Shown: piece by piece, positions 1-7,814 of the stretch | How the letters are laid out: each line of letters opens with the position of its first letter | How positions within the stretch are numbered: position 1 is the stretch's first letter | Source of the DNA: an uncultured Alphaproteobacteria bacterium | GTDB taxonomy: Bacteria > Pseudomonadota > Alphaproteobacteria > RF32 > CAG-239 | Length of the DNA stretch: 37,445 nucleotides | Assembly (NCBI GenBank): GCA_944393665.1 | Contig: CALYAX010000015.1 | Span: 1-37,445 of the forward strand | Direction: 5' to 3' | Program-made: the position numbers and the translations under genes | The notes under the pieces: generated by a model | What the model saw: only the letters and a program-made list of their open reading frames with translations | What the model was told of the DNA's origin: nothing | The model's database searches: none

Positions 1-103
1 TATTATCCCGCAGCAGGAGCGTACAATTTTCGCCGTTGATTTTAGTTATCTGATAGCCGTTTTCAAGCTTATATAAAACATTGCTGTCGGTCATGCGTTC
101 CAC
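1..103 (-). CDS. N-terminal fragment of an unidentified protein
   Basis: Only the first 34 codons lie in the window, so the gene runs off the left edge. I chose the GTG at 101-103 because AGAGGA sits 8 bases upstream of it. An in-frame ATG at 92-94 is the alternative and would lack a well placed ribosome binding site. The peptide begins MERMTDSNVLYKLENG and shows no motif I recognise. It has the same orientation as the two genes upstream and follows the dehydrogenase by about 70 bases, so it is probably the third gene of their operon. Its function may therefore relate to a phosphorylated glycerol-type compound, but that is only inference from position. Confidence 0.5.
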   Translation of the reverse strand, partial: MERMTDSNVLYKLENGYQITKINGENCTLLLRDN

Positions 104-176
104 GTCTGAAATCCTCTGTCAAAATGGGTTGATACAAATGCAGGGGATATGTAATCATCAGGAACACAATGTCTAG

Positions 177-1265
177 TCAAATGTTAAGATTTTTTTGAAT
201 AATCGTCTGCAGGATCGGATCCTTGCTGATCAGCTCGACGGCCCGTTCAAAAGTTCCGGGTTCAGAGAGGATGGTATAATAGCCCGGTTTAATGGTCGGG
301 GCAATCCGCAAGGCCTCGATAAATTCGTCTTTATCCAGCGGTTTGGTACGGACAAAAGCAAAGAATCCCGTATTGAGCAAAATCTCGCGGACACCGGCAG
401 TCTGCGGGTTATCCTGCAGCATGGCACAAAGATAAGTTGCTACGCCAACCTGAATACCGTGCATGGCCGGGCGAGCGGAAATTTTATCCAGGGCATGAGA
501 AATCAGGTGCTCCGATCCGCTGGCGGGACGTGAGGTTCCGGCCACTTCCATGGCGATACCGCTCATGAGCAGCGACGTACAGAGGCTGCGCTGAAATTCC
601 GGCGCTTCAATATCGGTTGAATGTTTCAGAAACAATAAATCCAGCGAATTATAAGCAAGAAGGGAAGCAAAATCGTTATAACGTTCATATCCTTTTTTGA
701 AAGCCTTATTCCAATCCCACAGGGCGGTAACCTTGGAGATCATATCCCCCAGGCCGGAATAGAAAAAAATTTTAGGGCTGTTTTTGATAATGTCCAAATC
801 AATTACGACGCCGAACGGAATACTGGCTTTAACGCTTTTTCGCCGGCCGTCGACCAAAATTGAACAGCCGGGGCTGCAAAAACCATCATTGGATGTTGAC
901 ATCGGCACCGAAATAAAAGGAAGTTTGAGCAGATGAGCGGTATATTTGGCGAAATCGAGCGTTTTGCCGCCGCCGATACCGACTATCGCGTCAAGATCAG
1001 GAGACAAGTTAAAGGCTATCCGGGTAATCTCTTCAATATTAATAAAACGGACTTCCTGTTTAGCAATTACCTCCACCCCGTGAGGCTCCAGAGTGGCATT
1101 CAGCTGCTGGCCGAACAGCGTCTCCATGCCCTCTCCCCAAAACAAACCGATACGGCTGAAATTTTTATCAATAAGATATTTGCCGATTTTGTTAAACTTG
1201 CCCTCGCCGATTTTGCACAGATAGGGAATATTAATTTGTTTGTTTGGAAAGGGCAGATACGACAT
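177..1265 (-). CDS. sn-glycerol-1-phosphate dehydrogenase-like (AraM/EgsA) enzyme
   Basis: A 362-residue member of the iron-containing alcohol dehydrogenase/dehydroquinate synthase fold, closest in pattern to the AraM/EgsA group, which reduces dihydroxyacetone phosphate to sn-glycerol-1-phosphate with NAD(P)H. The dinucleotide loop GGGKTLD is at residues 98-104 and the conserved STSNDGFCSPG stretch at 123-133. The expected three metal ligands are present as Asp174 (GLGDMISK), His253 (SGSEHLISH) and His269 (AMHGIQVG). The protein is cytosolic, with no signal peptide. The start codon lies one base after the stop of the upstream HAD gene, and its ribosome site (GAGGTG) is made of the last codons of that gene, so the two are translationally coupled. 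Another 3-phosphoglycerol or polyol dehydrogenase specificity is possible; the fold is secure, the substrate less so. Confidence 0.8.
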   Translation of the reverse strand: MSYLPFPNKQINIPYLCKIGEGKFNKIGKYLIDKNFSRIGLFWGEGMETLFGQQLNATLEPHGVEVIAKQEVRFINIEEITRIAFNLSPDLDAIVGIGGGKTLDFAKYTAHLLKLPFISVPMSTSNDGFCSPGCSILVDGRRKSVKASIPFGVVIDLDIIKNSPKIFFYSGLGDMISKVTALWDWNKAFKKGYERYNDFASLLAYNSLDLLFLKHSTDIEAPEFQRSLCTSLLMSGIAMEVAGTSRPASGSEHLISHALDKISARPAMHGIQVGVATYLCAMLQDNPQTAGVREILLNTGFFAFVRTKPLDKDEFIEALRIAPTIKPGYYTILSEPGTFERAVELISKDPILQTIIQKNLNI

Positions 1266-1266
1266 G

Positions 1267-1917
1267 TTACACCTCGCAGATAAAGTTATAAACGTCCTTG
1301 AATGTGTTAAAAGTCCTGGTCTTTATATTAGCCTGCAAACATTTTTCGAGCAAGATTTTTTTAGCAAAGACTTCATCGGCTTTCTCAGCGGCCGGGAAAT
1401 CAGGCGGGCCGTCTCCGGCCATCACCACGCGGTACCCCTGCTCATGCAAAAGGTCGACAACCTTGGCCTTGGAAATACCGACACCGGGGTCATAAAAGGG
1501 GCTGTCTGCCGGAGGGTGCATAACCAGGCCGGTATGCGGCGAATAAACCCCGTGGTTGGTAACCAGGCGGATATTATTGGCGGCAATTACCGGACCGAGC
1601 AGACGATTGATATAATAATCGCAGCCGGCAGAAGCAATATAAACCGGTATGCCTTTACGGCGGCACAATTCGGCAACAGGTGCAAATTCCGGATCAATCC
1701 GGATCGTATCAATAAAAGCCAGCAGTTCGTTTTCCGGCAGGCGGATTTGGGAGAAAATCGCATTCAGGGCTTCAAGGTGGGTCATCTCCCCGCGCAGGTA
1801 TCTGTTCCACGGTTCCAGAGCCGACAGATCAAAATAACGGTCAGCCACAAACCAGAAAAAATCATCATCGCTGATGGTGCCGTCAAAGTCGGTAAAAAGC
1901 GCTGTCGGTTCTGTCAT
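1267..1917 (-). CDS. HAD-superfamily phosphatase (MtnX/PSP-like)
   Basis: A 216-residue haloacid dehalogenase-type phosphatase. Motif I is DFDGT with nucleophile Asp10 and Asp12, motif II is the Ser of ASAG at 95-98, motif III is the Lys in GISKAK (150-152), and motif IV is GDGPPD with Asp169 and Asp173. The spacing with a helical cap after motif I resembles the phosphoserine phosphatase/MtnX (HAD-IB) group. No methionine-salvage gene is nearby, so an MtnX role is not supported. The adjoining glycerol-1-phosphate dehydrogenase makes a small phosphorylated polyol a more likely substrate, by inference. A strong AGGAGGGG ribosome site precedes the ATG. It is the first gene of the leftward operon and is divergent from the CNNM gene across about 110 bases. 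Confidence 0.75.
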   Translation of the reverse strand: MTEPTALFTDFDGTISDDDFFWFVADRYFDLSALEPWNRYLRGEMTHLEALNAIFSQIRLPENELLAFIDTIRIDPEFAPVAELCRRKGIPVYIASAGCDYYINRLLGPVIAANNIRLVTNHGVYSPHTGLVMHPPADSPFYDPGVGISKAKVVDLLHEQGYRVVMAGDGPPDFPAAEKADEVFAKKILLEKCLQANIKTRTFNTFKDVYNFICEV

Positions 1918-2029
1918 CGTCCCCTCCTGTTAATATTTGGGATTAAATTAGCATAATATTTCTTTATTTTTAATAAATTTTTTGTTATATGTATATCCTG
2001 ATTGTTTTTAACAACATATATAGGAAAAA

Positions 2030-3070
2030 ATGACACTTTTAATTATTTATGCCGTCAGTGCCATCGGCATATCATTTTTATGTTCCGTTATGGAAGCGGC
2101 ACTCCTTTCAATTGTTCCCAGTTATATTGCCCAATTGGAAGATAAAAATCCCACCCTTTTCAAAAAAGTTTCCCAGCTTAAGGAAAATATTGACAGCCCG
2201 CTGGTTGCAATTTTGTCCTTGAACACAATTGCCCATACTGTCGGCGCCACCGGTGTCGGCGCCCAGACGACCGAGATCTGGGGACCGGGCTATATTGGCT
2301 GGGCTTCGGGCATTATGACCTTTTTGATTCTGACGACCTCGGAAATCCTGCCTAAATCTATCGGCGCCAAATATTGGAAACAGCTGATTCCTTCAATGGT
2401 GTGGGTTTTGGAGATTATGATGTGGATTATGAAACCACTCATCTGGATGTCGGGGCTGATTACCCGCTGGTTTGATAACAAAGGGGCTGCCGACACCTCC
2501 AGCATTAAGGAAGAAATTAAGGCCCTGGCCAAAATGGGCAAGGCTACCAATGCCATCAGCGACAGCAAATACCGGGTTATTGCCAATATCATTAATCTGC
2601 CGGAAGTGAATGTCAAAGATGTTATGACCCCGCGGACGGTGGTTCATGTGGTGCGGCCGGGAATGACGATTAAGGAATTTGACCAGTTTGTCACCACCTC
2701 GCCGTTTTCACGTTTTCCGATTGTGGACGAGAGCGAACAGACTTTTCTGGGATACATCCATAAATCCAGTTCTTATAAGGCTGAAGACGATGACATTATT
2801 GATAACTACGCGCGCCCGATCAGCAGTTTTTCACCGGATGCCCATTTGGAAAACGTGATGTCGGACATGCTGGAAGACCATAACCATATGGCTCTGGTTA
2901 TCGATCAGTTTGGAAACTGGATCGGTATTATCACGCTGGAAGATATTATCGAAACTATTCTCGGCAAAGAAATTCTTGATGAAACCGACCAGGTTGCCGA
3001 CATGCGCCAGCTGGCCAAGCTGAAATGGCAGAAAATTCAGGAACAAAAAGGTATCAGTATGGATAATTAG
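2030..3070 (+). CDS. CNNM/DUF21 membrane protein with CBS pair
   Basis: A 346-residue inner-membrane protein of the hemolysin-C/CNNM (CorB-type) family, members of which are linked to magnesium or cobalt efflux. The N-terminal DUF21 region has hydrophobic segments at about residues 1-22, 60-80, 85-108 and 120-145 and the typical S-EAAL start. A short linker leads to a tandem CBS pair (about 195-310; MTPRTVV opens the first and LEDIIETILGKEI closes the second). The usual CorC/HlyC C-terminal transporter-associated domain is absent: the protein ends some 35 residues after the second CBS domain. AGGAAAAA precedes the ATG. A good terminator follows, so it is probably monocistronic. The family is secure; the transported ion is not shown by the sequence. 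Confidence 0.85.
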   Translation: MTLLIIYAVSAIGISFLCSVMEAALLSIVPSYIAQLEDKNPTLFKKVSQLKENIDSPLVAILSLNTIAHTVGATGVGAQTTEIWGPGYIGWASGIMTFLILTTSEILPKSIGAKYWKQLIPSMVWVLEIMMWIMKPLIWMSGLITRWFDNKGAADTSSIKEEIKALAKMGKATNAISDSKYRVIANIINLPEVNVKDVMTPRTVVHVVRPGMTIKEFDQFVTTSPFSRFPIVDESEQTFLGYIHKSSSYKAEDDDIIDNYARPISSFSPDAHLENVMSDMLEDHNHMALVIDQFGNWIGIITLEDIIETILGKEILDETDQVADMRQLAKLKWQKIQEQKGISMDN

Positions 3071-3094
3071 CCCGCTGCTGGTATGGCTGTTTGG

Positions 3095-3122
3095 AGAGGA
3101 ACCGCTTGGTTCCTCTTTTTTT
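3095..3122 (+). terminator. Rho-independent terminator after the CNNM gene
   Basis: A 9-bp perfect stem (AGAGGAACC/GGTTCCTCT) closes a GCTT loop and runs straight into seven T. It ends the CNNM transcript and separates it from the next gene. Confidence 0.85.
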
Positions 3123-3156
3123 ATGCTTATTTAAGAGAGAGGAAAGGAGAAATATT

Positions 3157-3447
3157 ATGGAAACAACACAACATCGTGAAAAAGAAGCCGGCTATAATCC
3201 TTATTGGTCGGAAGAAGTTGACGAGCATTTAAAGTGGCATGCCCCGGAAGGAACTTTTACGGAAAAAGCGCCGGAAGTTGTCAAAGTTTTGATGAAAGGC
3301 GCCCATAATGACCCTACCCTGGCACTGCGCCGTCTGGTTTTTTACATGAACCGGGCCGGAGACAGGCTCTCCAACGCCGATGAGCTAAACAAGGCCAAAT
3401 CCAAGCTGGAAGAGCTTGAAAGAAAAGATAAAACGATTAAATCATAA
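3157..3447 (+). CDS. DUF3175-like small protein
   Basis: A 96-residue soluble protein. It shows the pattern I associate with DUF3175: a WSEEV start, a GTFTEKAPEVVKVLMKGA segment, then LVFYMNRAGDRLS near residues 58-70 and a charged helical tail. Function is unknown for the family. I set the start at the ATG preceded by AAAGGAGA; a longer reading upstream would begin inside the terminator hairpin of the previous gene and is rejected. The Hsp20 gene follows after 35 bases with its own AAGGAG, so the two probably share a transcript and this protein may be stress-related, by inference. The family call is from memory of the pattern. Confidence 0.65.
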   Translation: METTQHREKEAGYNPYWSEEVDEHLKWHAPEGTFTEKAPEVVKVLMKGAHNDPTLALRRLVFYMNRAGDRLSNADELNKAKSKLEELERKDKTIKS

Positions 3448-3482
3448 CCGCCAAAATATATGCAATTGCAAGGAGAAAAATA

Positions 3483-4007
3483 ATGGCTAATCAAATGATG
3501 ACAACAAACAACAACCGCCGCGGACTGTCGGCCCGCCGTGACCAGGGAAATGATTACCGCGGTTTGATTTCGCAGTTTTTAAATTTTCTGGATTTTCCCA
3601 ACACCCAGGAAATGAACGATATGCAGCCCAAAATCGAACTCAGCGAAAATGCCAATGAAGTGATGATTACCGCAGAAATGCCCGGTATTGCCGAAGAAGA
3701 TATTGATGTTGAAATTTCGGCTGACGGTTATATGACAATCAGCGGAGAGAAACGCGATGAACATGAAGAGAACAGCGAAGGCAGCTACTTTTCAGAAATC
3801 AGCTACGGCCACGTTTCGCGGACCATTCCGCTGCCGACGGATCTGCAGTTTGACCAGGCAGACGCCGAATATGTTGACGGTGTGTTAATGGTTGCGATCC
3901 CTAAATCAGCCGAAGCCCAGCAAAAACGCAAAAAGCTGGCTGTTACCCACGGGGAAAGCGGAAGCCGCCGCAATCGCAGAAAACGCAATAAAAACCGTGC
4001 TAACTAA
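3483..4007 (+). CDS. Small heat-shock protein, Hsp20/alpha-crystallin family
   Basis: A 174-residue ATP-independent holdase chaperone. The alpha-crystallin domain runs from about residue 48 (PKIELSENANEVMITAEMPG) to about 148 and contains the signature DGVLMVAIPK near its end. The N-terminal arm is polar and Asn/Arg-rich, and the C-terminal tail is strongly basic (RRNRRKRNKNR). The usual C-terminal I-x-I anchor is not evident; KLAV lies where it would be expected. The basic tail is longer than in most family members. AAGGAG lies 8 bases before the ATG. It forms a likely two-gene unit with the DUF3175-like gene and is closed by a terminator. No CIRCE or ROSE-like element was recognised upstream. 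Confidence 0.9.
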   Translation: MANQMMTTNNNRRGLSARRDQGNDYRGLISQFLNFLDFPNTQEMNDMQPKIELSENANEVMITAEMPGIAEEDIDVEISADGYMTISGEKRDEHEENSEGSYFSEISYGHVSRTIPLPTDLQFDQADAEYVDGVLMVAIPKSAEAQQKRKKLAVTHGESGSRRNRRKRNKNRAN

Positions 4008-4013
4008 GCGCTT

Positions 4014-4045
4014 AACGGTCCGCTGCGGCGGGCCGTTATTTTTTA
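4014..4045 (+). terminator. Rho-independent terminator after hsp20
   Basis: A 10-bp stem with one G-U pair (AACGGTCCGC/GCGGGCCGTT), a TGCG loop and a following ATTTTTT run. It overlaps the last codons of the convergent EamA gene. Confidence 0.8.
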
Positions 4046-4925
4046 AGGATAAGCACAAGATTTGATAACAGGATAATTATTCCTCCGGCAATGATATTCC
4101 AGGTCAGCGTCATGCCCAGAAACGCAATATCCAGTGAAATTCCGGTCACAGGCTCCAGCAGCAAGATCATTCCCACCGTGGCCGGAGAGACATTCCGGTT
4201 GCCATAAAAGACCAATGTATTGGCCGGGGTATAAATCAGAATGCTGTAAAGAAGCAGCGCCAGCCAAAGGCGGTTGCCGGGTTCCATACCCAGTATTGCA
4301 GAAGCCTCAGGTGCCGCAGTTATATAATCCTTTGCCACCAGCCACAAGAAAAAGACCGGCACCGCGGCATAAAATAGGTACAGAAATAGGTGGCAGCCGG
4401 TTTGATGTTATGCCGGGAAAAATACTGAGTCACCAAAATCCACAATGACATGCCTATACCGCCCAAAAGAGCCAGGCCGACGCCGAGCCAGGAAAAACGG
4501 ATATTTTTTTCGCCAAAAGGATTAATCAGCAGAATCAATCCCGCAACCATGGCTCCGACCAGATACCAGTTGCGCACCGGAACCGGCCGGCGGTAATAAA
4601 AATGCTCTATTAAAATGGTCCAGACCGGCTGAAGGTAAAGCAAAAGCAATACCAGGGTCACCGAAACGTTCATAAACAGCGGCAGATACTGGCCGACGAT
4701 AATCACAAAAACCGCAAAGATAAAAAGAAGATTTAACGCGGGCGGAAATCGTGAAATCCTGCCCCAATACCGCCACGAAAACGGCAAAGCAAGCAAGGCG
4801 CCGATCAGATTGGGATAAAACATCACCTCAAACGGGGAAGCGCCCAGAACCGACAAGATCTTGCCGCCAAAAACTATACCGCCGGAAAGTATTCCGGCCA
4901 GAATCAGATAAAAATAATTCATCAC
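4036..4925 (-). pseudogene. EamA/DMT-family transporter, frameshifted
   Basis: Two reading frames together make one drug/metabolite (EamA) transporter of about 296 residues, the normal family length, with ten hydrophobic segments. The first frame runs from the ATG at 4925 to the middle of the protein and goes out of phase near 4371-4374. The second frame picks up there (YAAVPVFFLWLVAKDY) and continues to the stop at 4036. Adding one base to the run of four A (four T on the coding strand) would restore ACC-TAT-TTT-TAT-GCC and a continuous protein. It could be a true recent mutation, a slippage (phase-variation-like) tract although four bases is short for that, or a sequencing error. An AGAGGGTG ribosome site precedes the start. 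It follows the RNHCP gene by 7 bases at the end of the liv operon. Confidence 0.8.
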
Positions 4926-4932
4926 ACCCTCT

Positions 4933-5247
4933 TTAATATTTCAATCGTTCGGCCTGGCGGCGGGAAAGTTCCAAAACGGCATTGAAATCATCGGCCTCAA
5001 CAACTTTATTCCGGCGGATAAATCCGCATTTGGAACAGCGATGAACAAGAACGTATTTTCCGTCTTTAAGTTCCAACCCGACCGGTTCCATCAATCCGCC
5101 GCAATCGGCTGAACGATCCCCGGGATTAATATCAACGTGTTTTGAATATAAGCAATGCGGGCAATGATTTGTATAGCCGTCACCTTTTACTTTTGCGCCG
5201 CAATGCTCGCAGACAAAATCTTCACGGGTGCGCGTAAACTGTTTCAT
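4933..5247 (-). CDS. RNHCP-domain zinc-binding protein
   Basis: A 104-residue protein made almost wholly of the RNHCP domain. CxxC pairs are at residues 13-16 (CEHC) and in the family signature NHCPHCLYSKHVD (27-39), with further Cys at CGG (about 49) and CSKC (about 70-73). These ligands suggest one or two structural zinc sites. No biochemical role is known to me for the family. Its ATG overlaps the livF stop by 4 bases (ATGA), and AAAGGAAA lies inside the livF end, so it is translated with the ABC importer. That coupling is the main clue to its job, but it may be a passenger. Confidence 0.85.
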   Translation of the reverse strand: MKQFTRTREDFVCEHCGAKVKGDGYTNHCPHCLYSKHVDINPGDRSADCGGLMEPVGLELKDGKYVLVHRCSKCGFIRRNKVVEADDFNAVLELSRRQAERLKY

Positions 5248-5960
5248 GACAGGGTTTCCTTTGTTTCAAAAATGCTTGCCGTCATTTTTTCAAGCGTCTG
5301 CGACTGAGCGGGACCATTATAAACTACTCTGCCCTGATCAAGAATATAGGCATCATCAGTCAACGGCAGCAGAGTTTTAAGATTATGTTCGACAATAACA
5401 AAACCCGTACCCAGCGTATCGCGGATGGTTTTTATTTTATTAAAAGTATCGGTCATTAACTTGGGTGACAAGCCGATGGAAGGCTCATCCAGCAGCATCA
5501 GGCGGGGCCGGTTAAGCAAGCCGCGGGCAATGGCCACCATCTGCTGCTGCCCGCCGGAAAGATTACCGGCCAAATCCTCCAGCCGGGGTTTTAAATCCGG
5601 AAAATGCTCCAACACTTCTTCCAGCCGGGATTTAAACACCGAACGGTCTTTCCAGAAGTGGCCGGCCAGTTCCATATTTTCCAATACCGTCATATTGCGG
5701 AAAACACGTTTGCCCTGCGGAATCATAAAAATGCCCTGATGAACCAGTTTTGAGGGTTCGGGCCGCAACGGCCTGTCATCAAGCAAAATCTCTCCGGAAT
5801 CCGGTTTCAGCAAACCAAACATAACCTTGAGCAAGGTTGATTTTCCGGCACCGTTCGGCCCCATGATGACGGTCAGGTTTGCCGGCTGAATTTTGATGCT
5901 GACATCATTCAGAACCTGTCGTTTGTCATAACCGGCATTGATATTGCGCAATTCCAGCAT
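5244..5960 (-). CDS. Branched-chain amino acid-type ABC transporter ATPase (LivF-like)
   Basis: A 238-residue cytoplasmic ATPase subunit of a HAAT-family importer. Walker A GPNGAGKST is at 34-42, the Q-loop in the IPQGKRVF region near 80-87, the ABC signature LSGGQ at 134-138, Walker B LMLLDEP at 154-160 and the switch His in IVEHN near 199. Its length and the compact Q-loop segment match LivF rather than LivG. It starts 3 bases after the stop of the binding-protein gene and overlaps the RNHCP gene by 4 bases. It pairs with the LivG-like ATPase further upstream to power the LivH/LivM channel. Substrate could be branched-chain amino acids, amides or urea. Confidence 0.9.
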   Translation of the reverse strand: MLELRNINAGYDKRQVLNDVSIKIQPANLTVIMGPNGAGKSTLLKVMFGLLKPDSGEILLDDRPLRPEPSKLVHQGIFMIPQGKRVFRNMTVLENMELAGHFWKDRSVFKSRLEEVLEHFPDLKPRLEDLAGNLSGGQQQMVAIARGLLNRPRLMLLDEPSIGLSPKLMTDTFNKIKTIRDTLGTGFVIVEHNLKTLLPLTDDAYILDQGRVVYNGPAQSQTLEKMTASIFETKETLS

Positions 5961-5963
5961 CGG

Positions 5964-7070
5964 CTATTCTTCTCCCATAATCTGAATCTGTCCGTTGACA
6001 ATAATCTTCAGTACCGGTTCTCCGTCAATTATTCCGTCCGGGTTTACCTGAACGGGACCGATTGCGGTTTCCGCATTGTTAAAATTGTTTAAAATATAAT
6101 CGGCCACTTTGTCACGGTTTGTGGTTTGAGCCCCCTCATAGCCGGTGGTAACGGCCTGCAAAATCAAATCCAGATACCCGGCGTCATTTGTGGTTCGGCT
6201 TCCGGTCTGTGCCTGATATTTTTCTAAGAATTCCGGTGTCGGCGCGGCAGAGTCAACATACCACATTCCTTCCGCCAGCGTTTTGTCATGCAAATAAGTA
6301 AAAGTTTCTATTCCGGTGACGGGGATGGCAATTTTACTTTCCGCATATTGACGCATAAAGGCATCAATCGCAGGCATTGTCAGAAGGACCAAAATATAGT
6401 CGGGATTGTTTTGCTTTATTTTGCCCAGCAAAAGGCGGAAATCTTTTTCATTTTCGTTAACATGATGTACCCGGCCGATTTTAACGCCGTCTTCTTTTTG
6501 GGCTAATTTTTCCAAATGGTCCAGCACACTTTGGGGCCCGCTGGCATTAACGATTACGACGTCAATGTTGCGGACCAGATTCTGATTTAAGGTATCATAA
6601 AGCTTTTGCACCTCGCCTTCAACATTGGAAGAAGCCATAAAATTGTATTTGCCGGAAGCAACAGCGGGATCAGTCGCAATCGAAAAATGCAAGACTTTAT
6701 TTTGTTCGGCAAGCGGCGAAACAACAGCGCCGAAGTCAGACAGGAAAGTCACCAGCACATCAACCTTGTCCAGATTTATCAGTTTTTGCGCAATGGCAGC
6801 ATTGCGGCTTGGTTTGAGCTGATTGTCTTCAAAAATAACTTTATAACTGCAGCAGGAACTGGCATTGTTAAAATCCCTGAAAAACATTTCTGCTTCGGCT
6901 TTGGCAGCCTCGCCATATACCGCCCCGTCACCGCTCATGGGATAAATGATTCCGATTTTAACTTCCGGTTTTGCATTGTCAGCAACTTCCGGCCGCGGGC
7001 GGAAATGCCACCAGGCAGCACCCACCAGAAGAGCCGACAGAATCAAAGATAAAATTATTTTTTGTTTCAT
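5964..7070 (-). CDS. Periplasmic substrate-binding protein, branched-chain amino acid type
   Basis: A 368-residue type-I periplasmic binding protein (Peripla_BP_6/LivJ class). The N-terminus is a basic start and hydrophobic segment (about residues 3-20) ending WWHFRPRP, with no lipobox Cys, so it is either exported or membrane-anchored by an uncleaved segment. The ligand domain starts KIGIIYPMSGDGAVYGEAAKAEAEMF near 42, which is the family's typical opening. An adjacent Cys-Cys pair (NNASSCCSY) may form a disulfide. GGAAAATGAT precedes the start. It sits between livG and livF rather than at the operon head, which is a less common order. The ligand cannot be told from sequence. Confidence 0.88.
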   Translation of the reverse strand: MKQKIILSLILSALLVGAAWWHFRPRPEVADNAKPEVKIGIIYPMSGDGAVYGEAAKAEAEMFFRDFNNASSCCSYKVIFEDNQLKPSRNAAIAQKLINLDKVDVLVTFLSDFGAVVSPLAEQNKVLHFSIATDPAVASGKYNFMASSNVEGEVQKLYDTLNQNLVRNIDVVIVNASGPQSVLDHLEKLAQKEDGVKIGRVHHVNENEKDFRLLLGKIKQNNPDYILVLLTMPAIDAFMRQYAESKIAIPVTGIETFTYLHDKTLAEGMWYVDSAAPTPEFLEKYQAQTGSRTTNDAGYLDLILQAVTTGYEGAQTTNRDKVADYILNNFNNAETAIGPVQVNPDGIIDGEPVLKIIVNGQIQIMGEE

Positions 7071-7071
7071 A

Positions 7072-7806
7072 TCATTTTCCTAAATAAGCTTCGCGCACTT
7101 GTTCATTTTTTAAGACTTCCGCCGGTGTTCCCTCCGCCAGCAATGTTCCGTGGTCAAGCACTGCGACATAGTCGCAAAGGCGCTCAATCAAATTCATATT
7201 ATGTTCAATAATTATCAGGGTTTTACCGGCGGTTTTCAGTTTTTGCATAATTGCCAGAATTTGTCCGACAGCCTCTGGGAACAATCCGGTAAAAGGTTCG
7301 TCAAAAAAATAGATTTCGGCATTTTGCATCAGTGTGCGCCCGATCTCCAGAAGTTTTCGCTGACCGTAAGACAGCTCGCCGGCATTTTTATTTCGGTACT
7401 GTTTCAACCGGATCGTTTCTAACACCGCTTCCAGCTTTTCACGATAGGCGTTGGTATTGCGTTCGGCCAGGCTGTGCCAACAGCGGTTTTCAGCAACCGG
7501 AAGCAGCAGATTGTCTTCAACGCTCATCTGCTCGATTAAACGGCTGTCCTGAAAAGTCCGGGCAATTTTCAAGCGCCGCAGCATATTGGGTTTTATTTTG
7601 CGAAACCGCCGCTCGTTGATAAAAATCGTACCTGCTTCCGGCGATAACAATCCGGTAAGGACATTCATCAGCGTGGTTTTTCCGGAACCGTTAGGCCCGA
7701 TCAGACCGGTGGCAACACCGGCAGGAATTTCGACAGTAAGGTCATCTATTGCTTTCAGCCCCATAAACTGCTTGGTCAGGTTTTCTACTTTTATCATTGT
7801 TTCCAT
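7072..7806 (-). CDS. Branched-chain amino acid-type ABC transporter ATPase (LivG-like)
   Basis: A 244-residue ATPase. Walker A GPNGSGKTT is at 37-45, the Q-loop in ARTFQDSRL near 82-90, the signature as LSYGQRK at 145-151 (the LivG-typical S-Y-G-Q rather than S-G-G-Q) and Walker B IYFFDEP at 165-171, followed by GLFP and IIEHNM. The signature variant and the RTFQ motif mark it as LivG rather than LivF. An AGAGGG ribosome site lies before the ATG; a second in-frame ATG three codons on is a possible alternative. It lies 8 bases after livM and one base before the binding-protein gene. Confidence 0.9.
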   Translation of the reverse strand: METMIKVENLTKQFMGLKAIDDLTVEIPAGVATGLIGPNGSGKTTLMNVLTGLLSPEAGTIFINERRFRKIKPNMLRRLKIARTFQDSRLIEQMSVEDNLLLPVAENRCWHSLAERNTNAYREKLEAVLETIRLKQYRNKNAGELSYGQRKLLEIGRTLMQNAEIYFFDEPFTGLFPEAVGQILAIMQKLKTAGKTLIIIEHNMNLIERLCDYVAVLDHGTLLAEGTPAEVLKNEQVREAYLGK

Positions 7807-7814
7807 GCGCCCTC

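Noticed and set aside
1240..1956. Long plus-strand open frame (238 codons) opposite the HAD gene
   Set aside because: It mirrors a gene with complete HAD motifs, has no ribosome site and encodes no recognisable protein.
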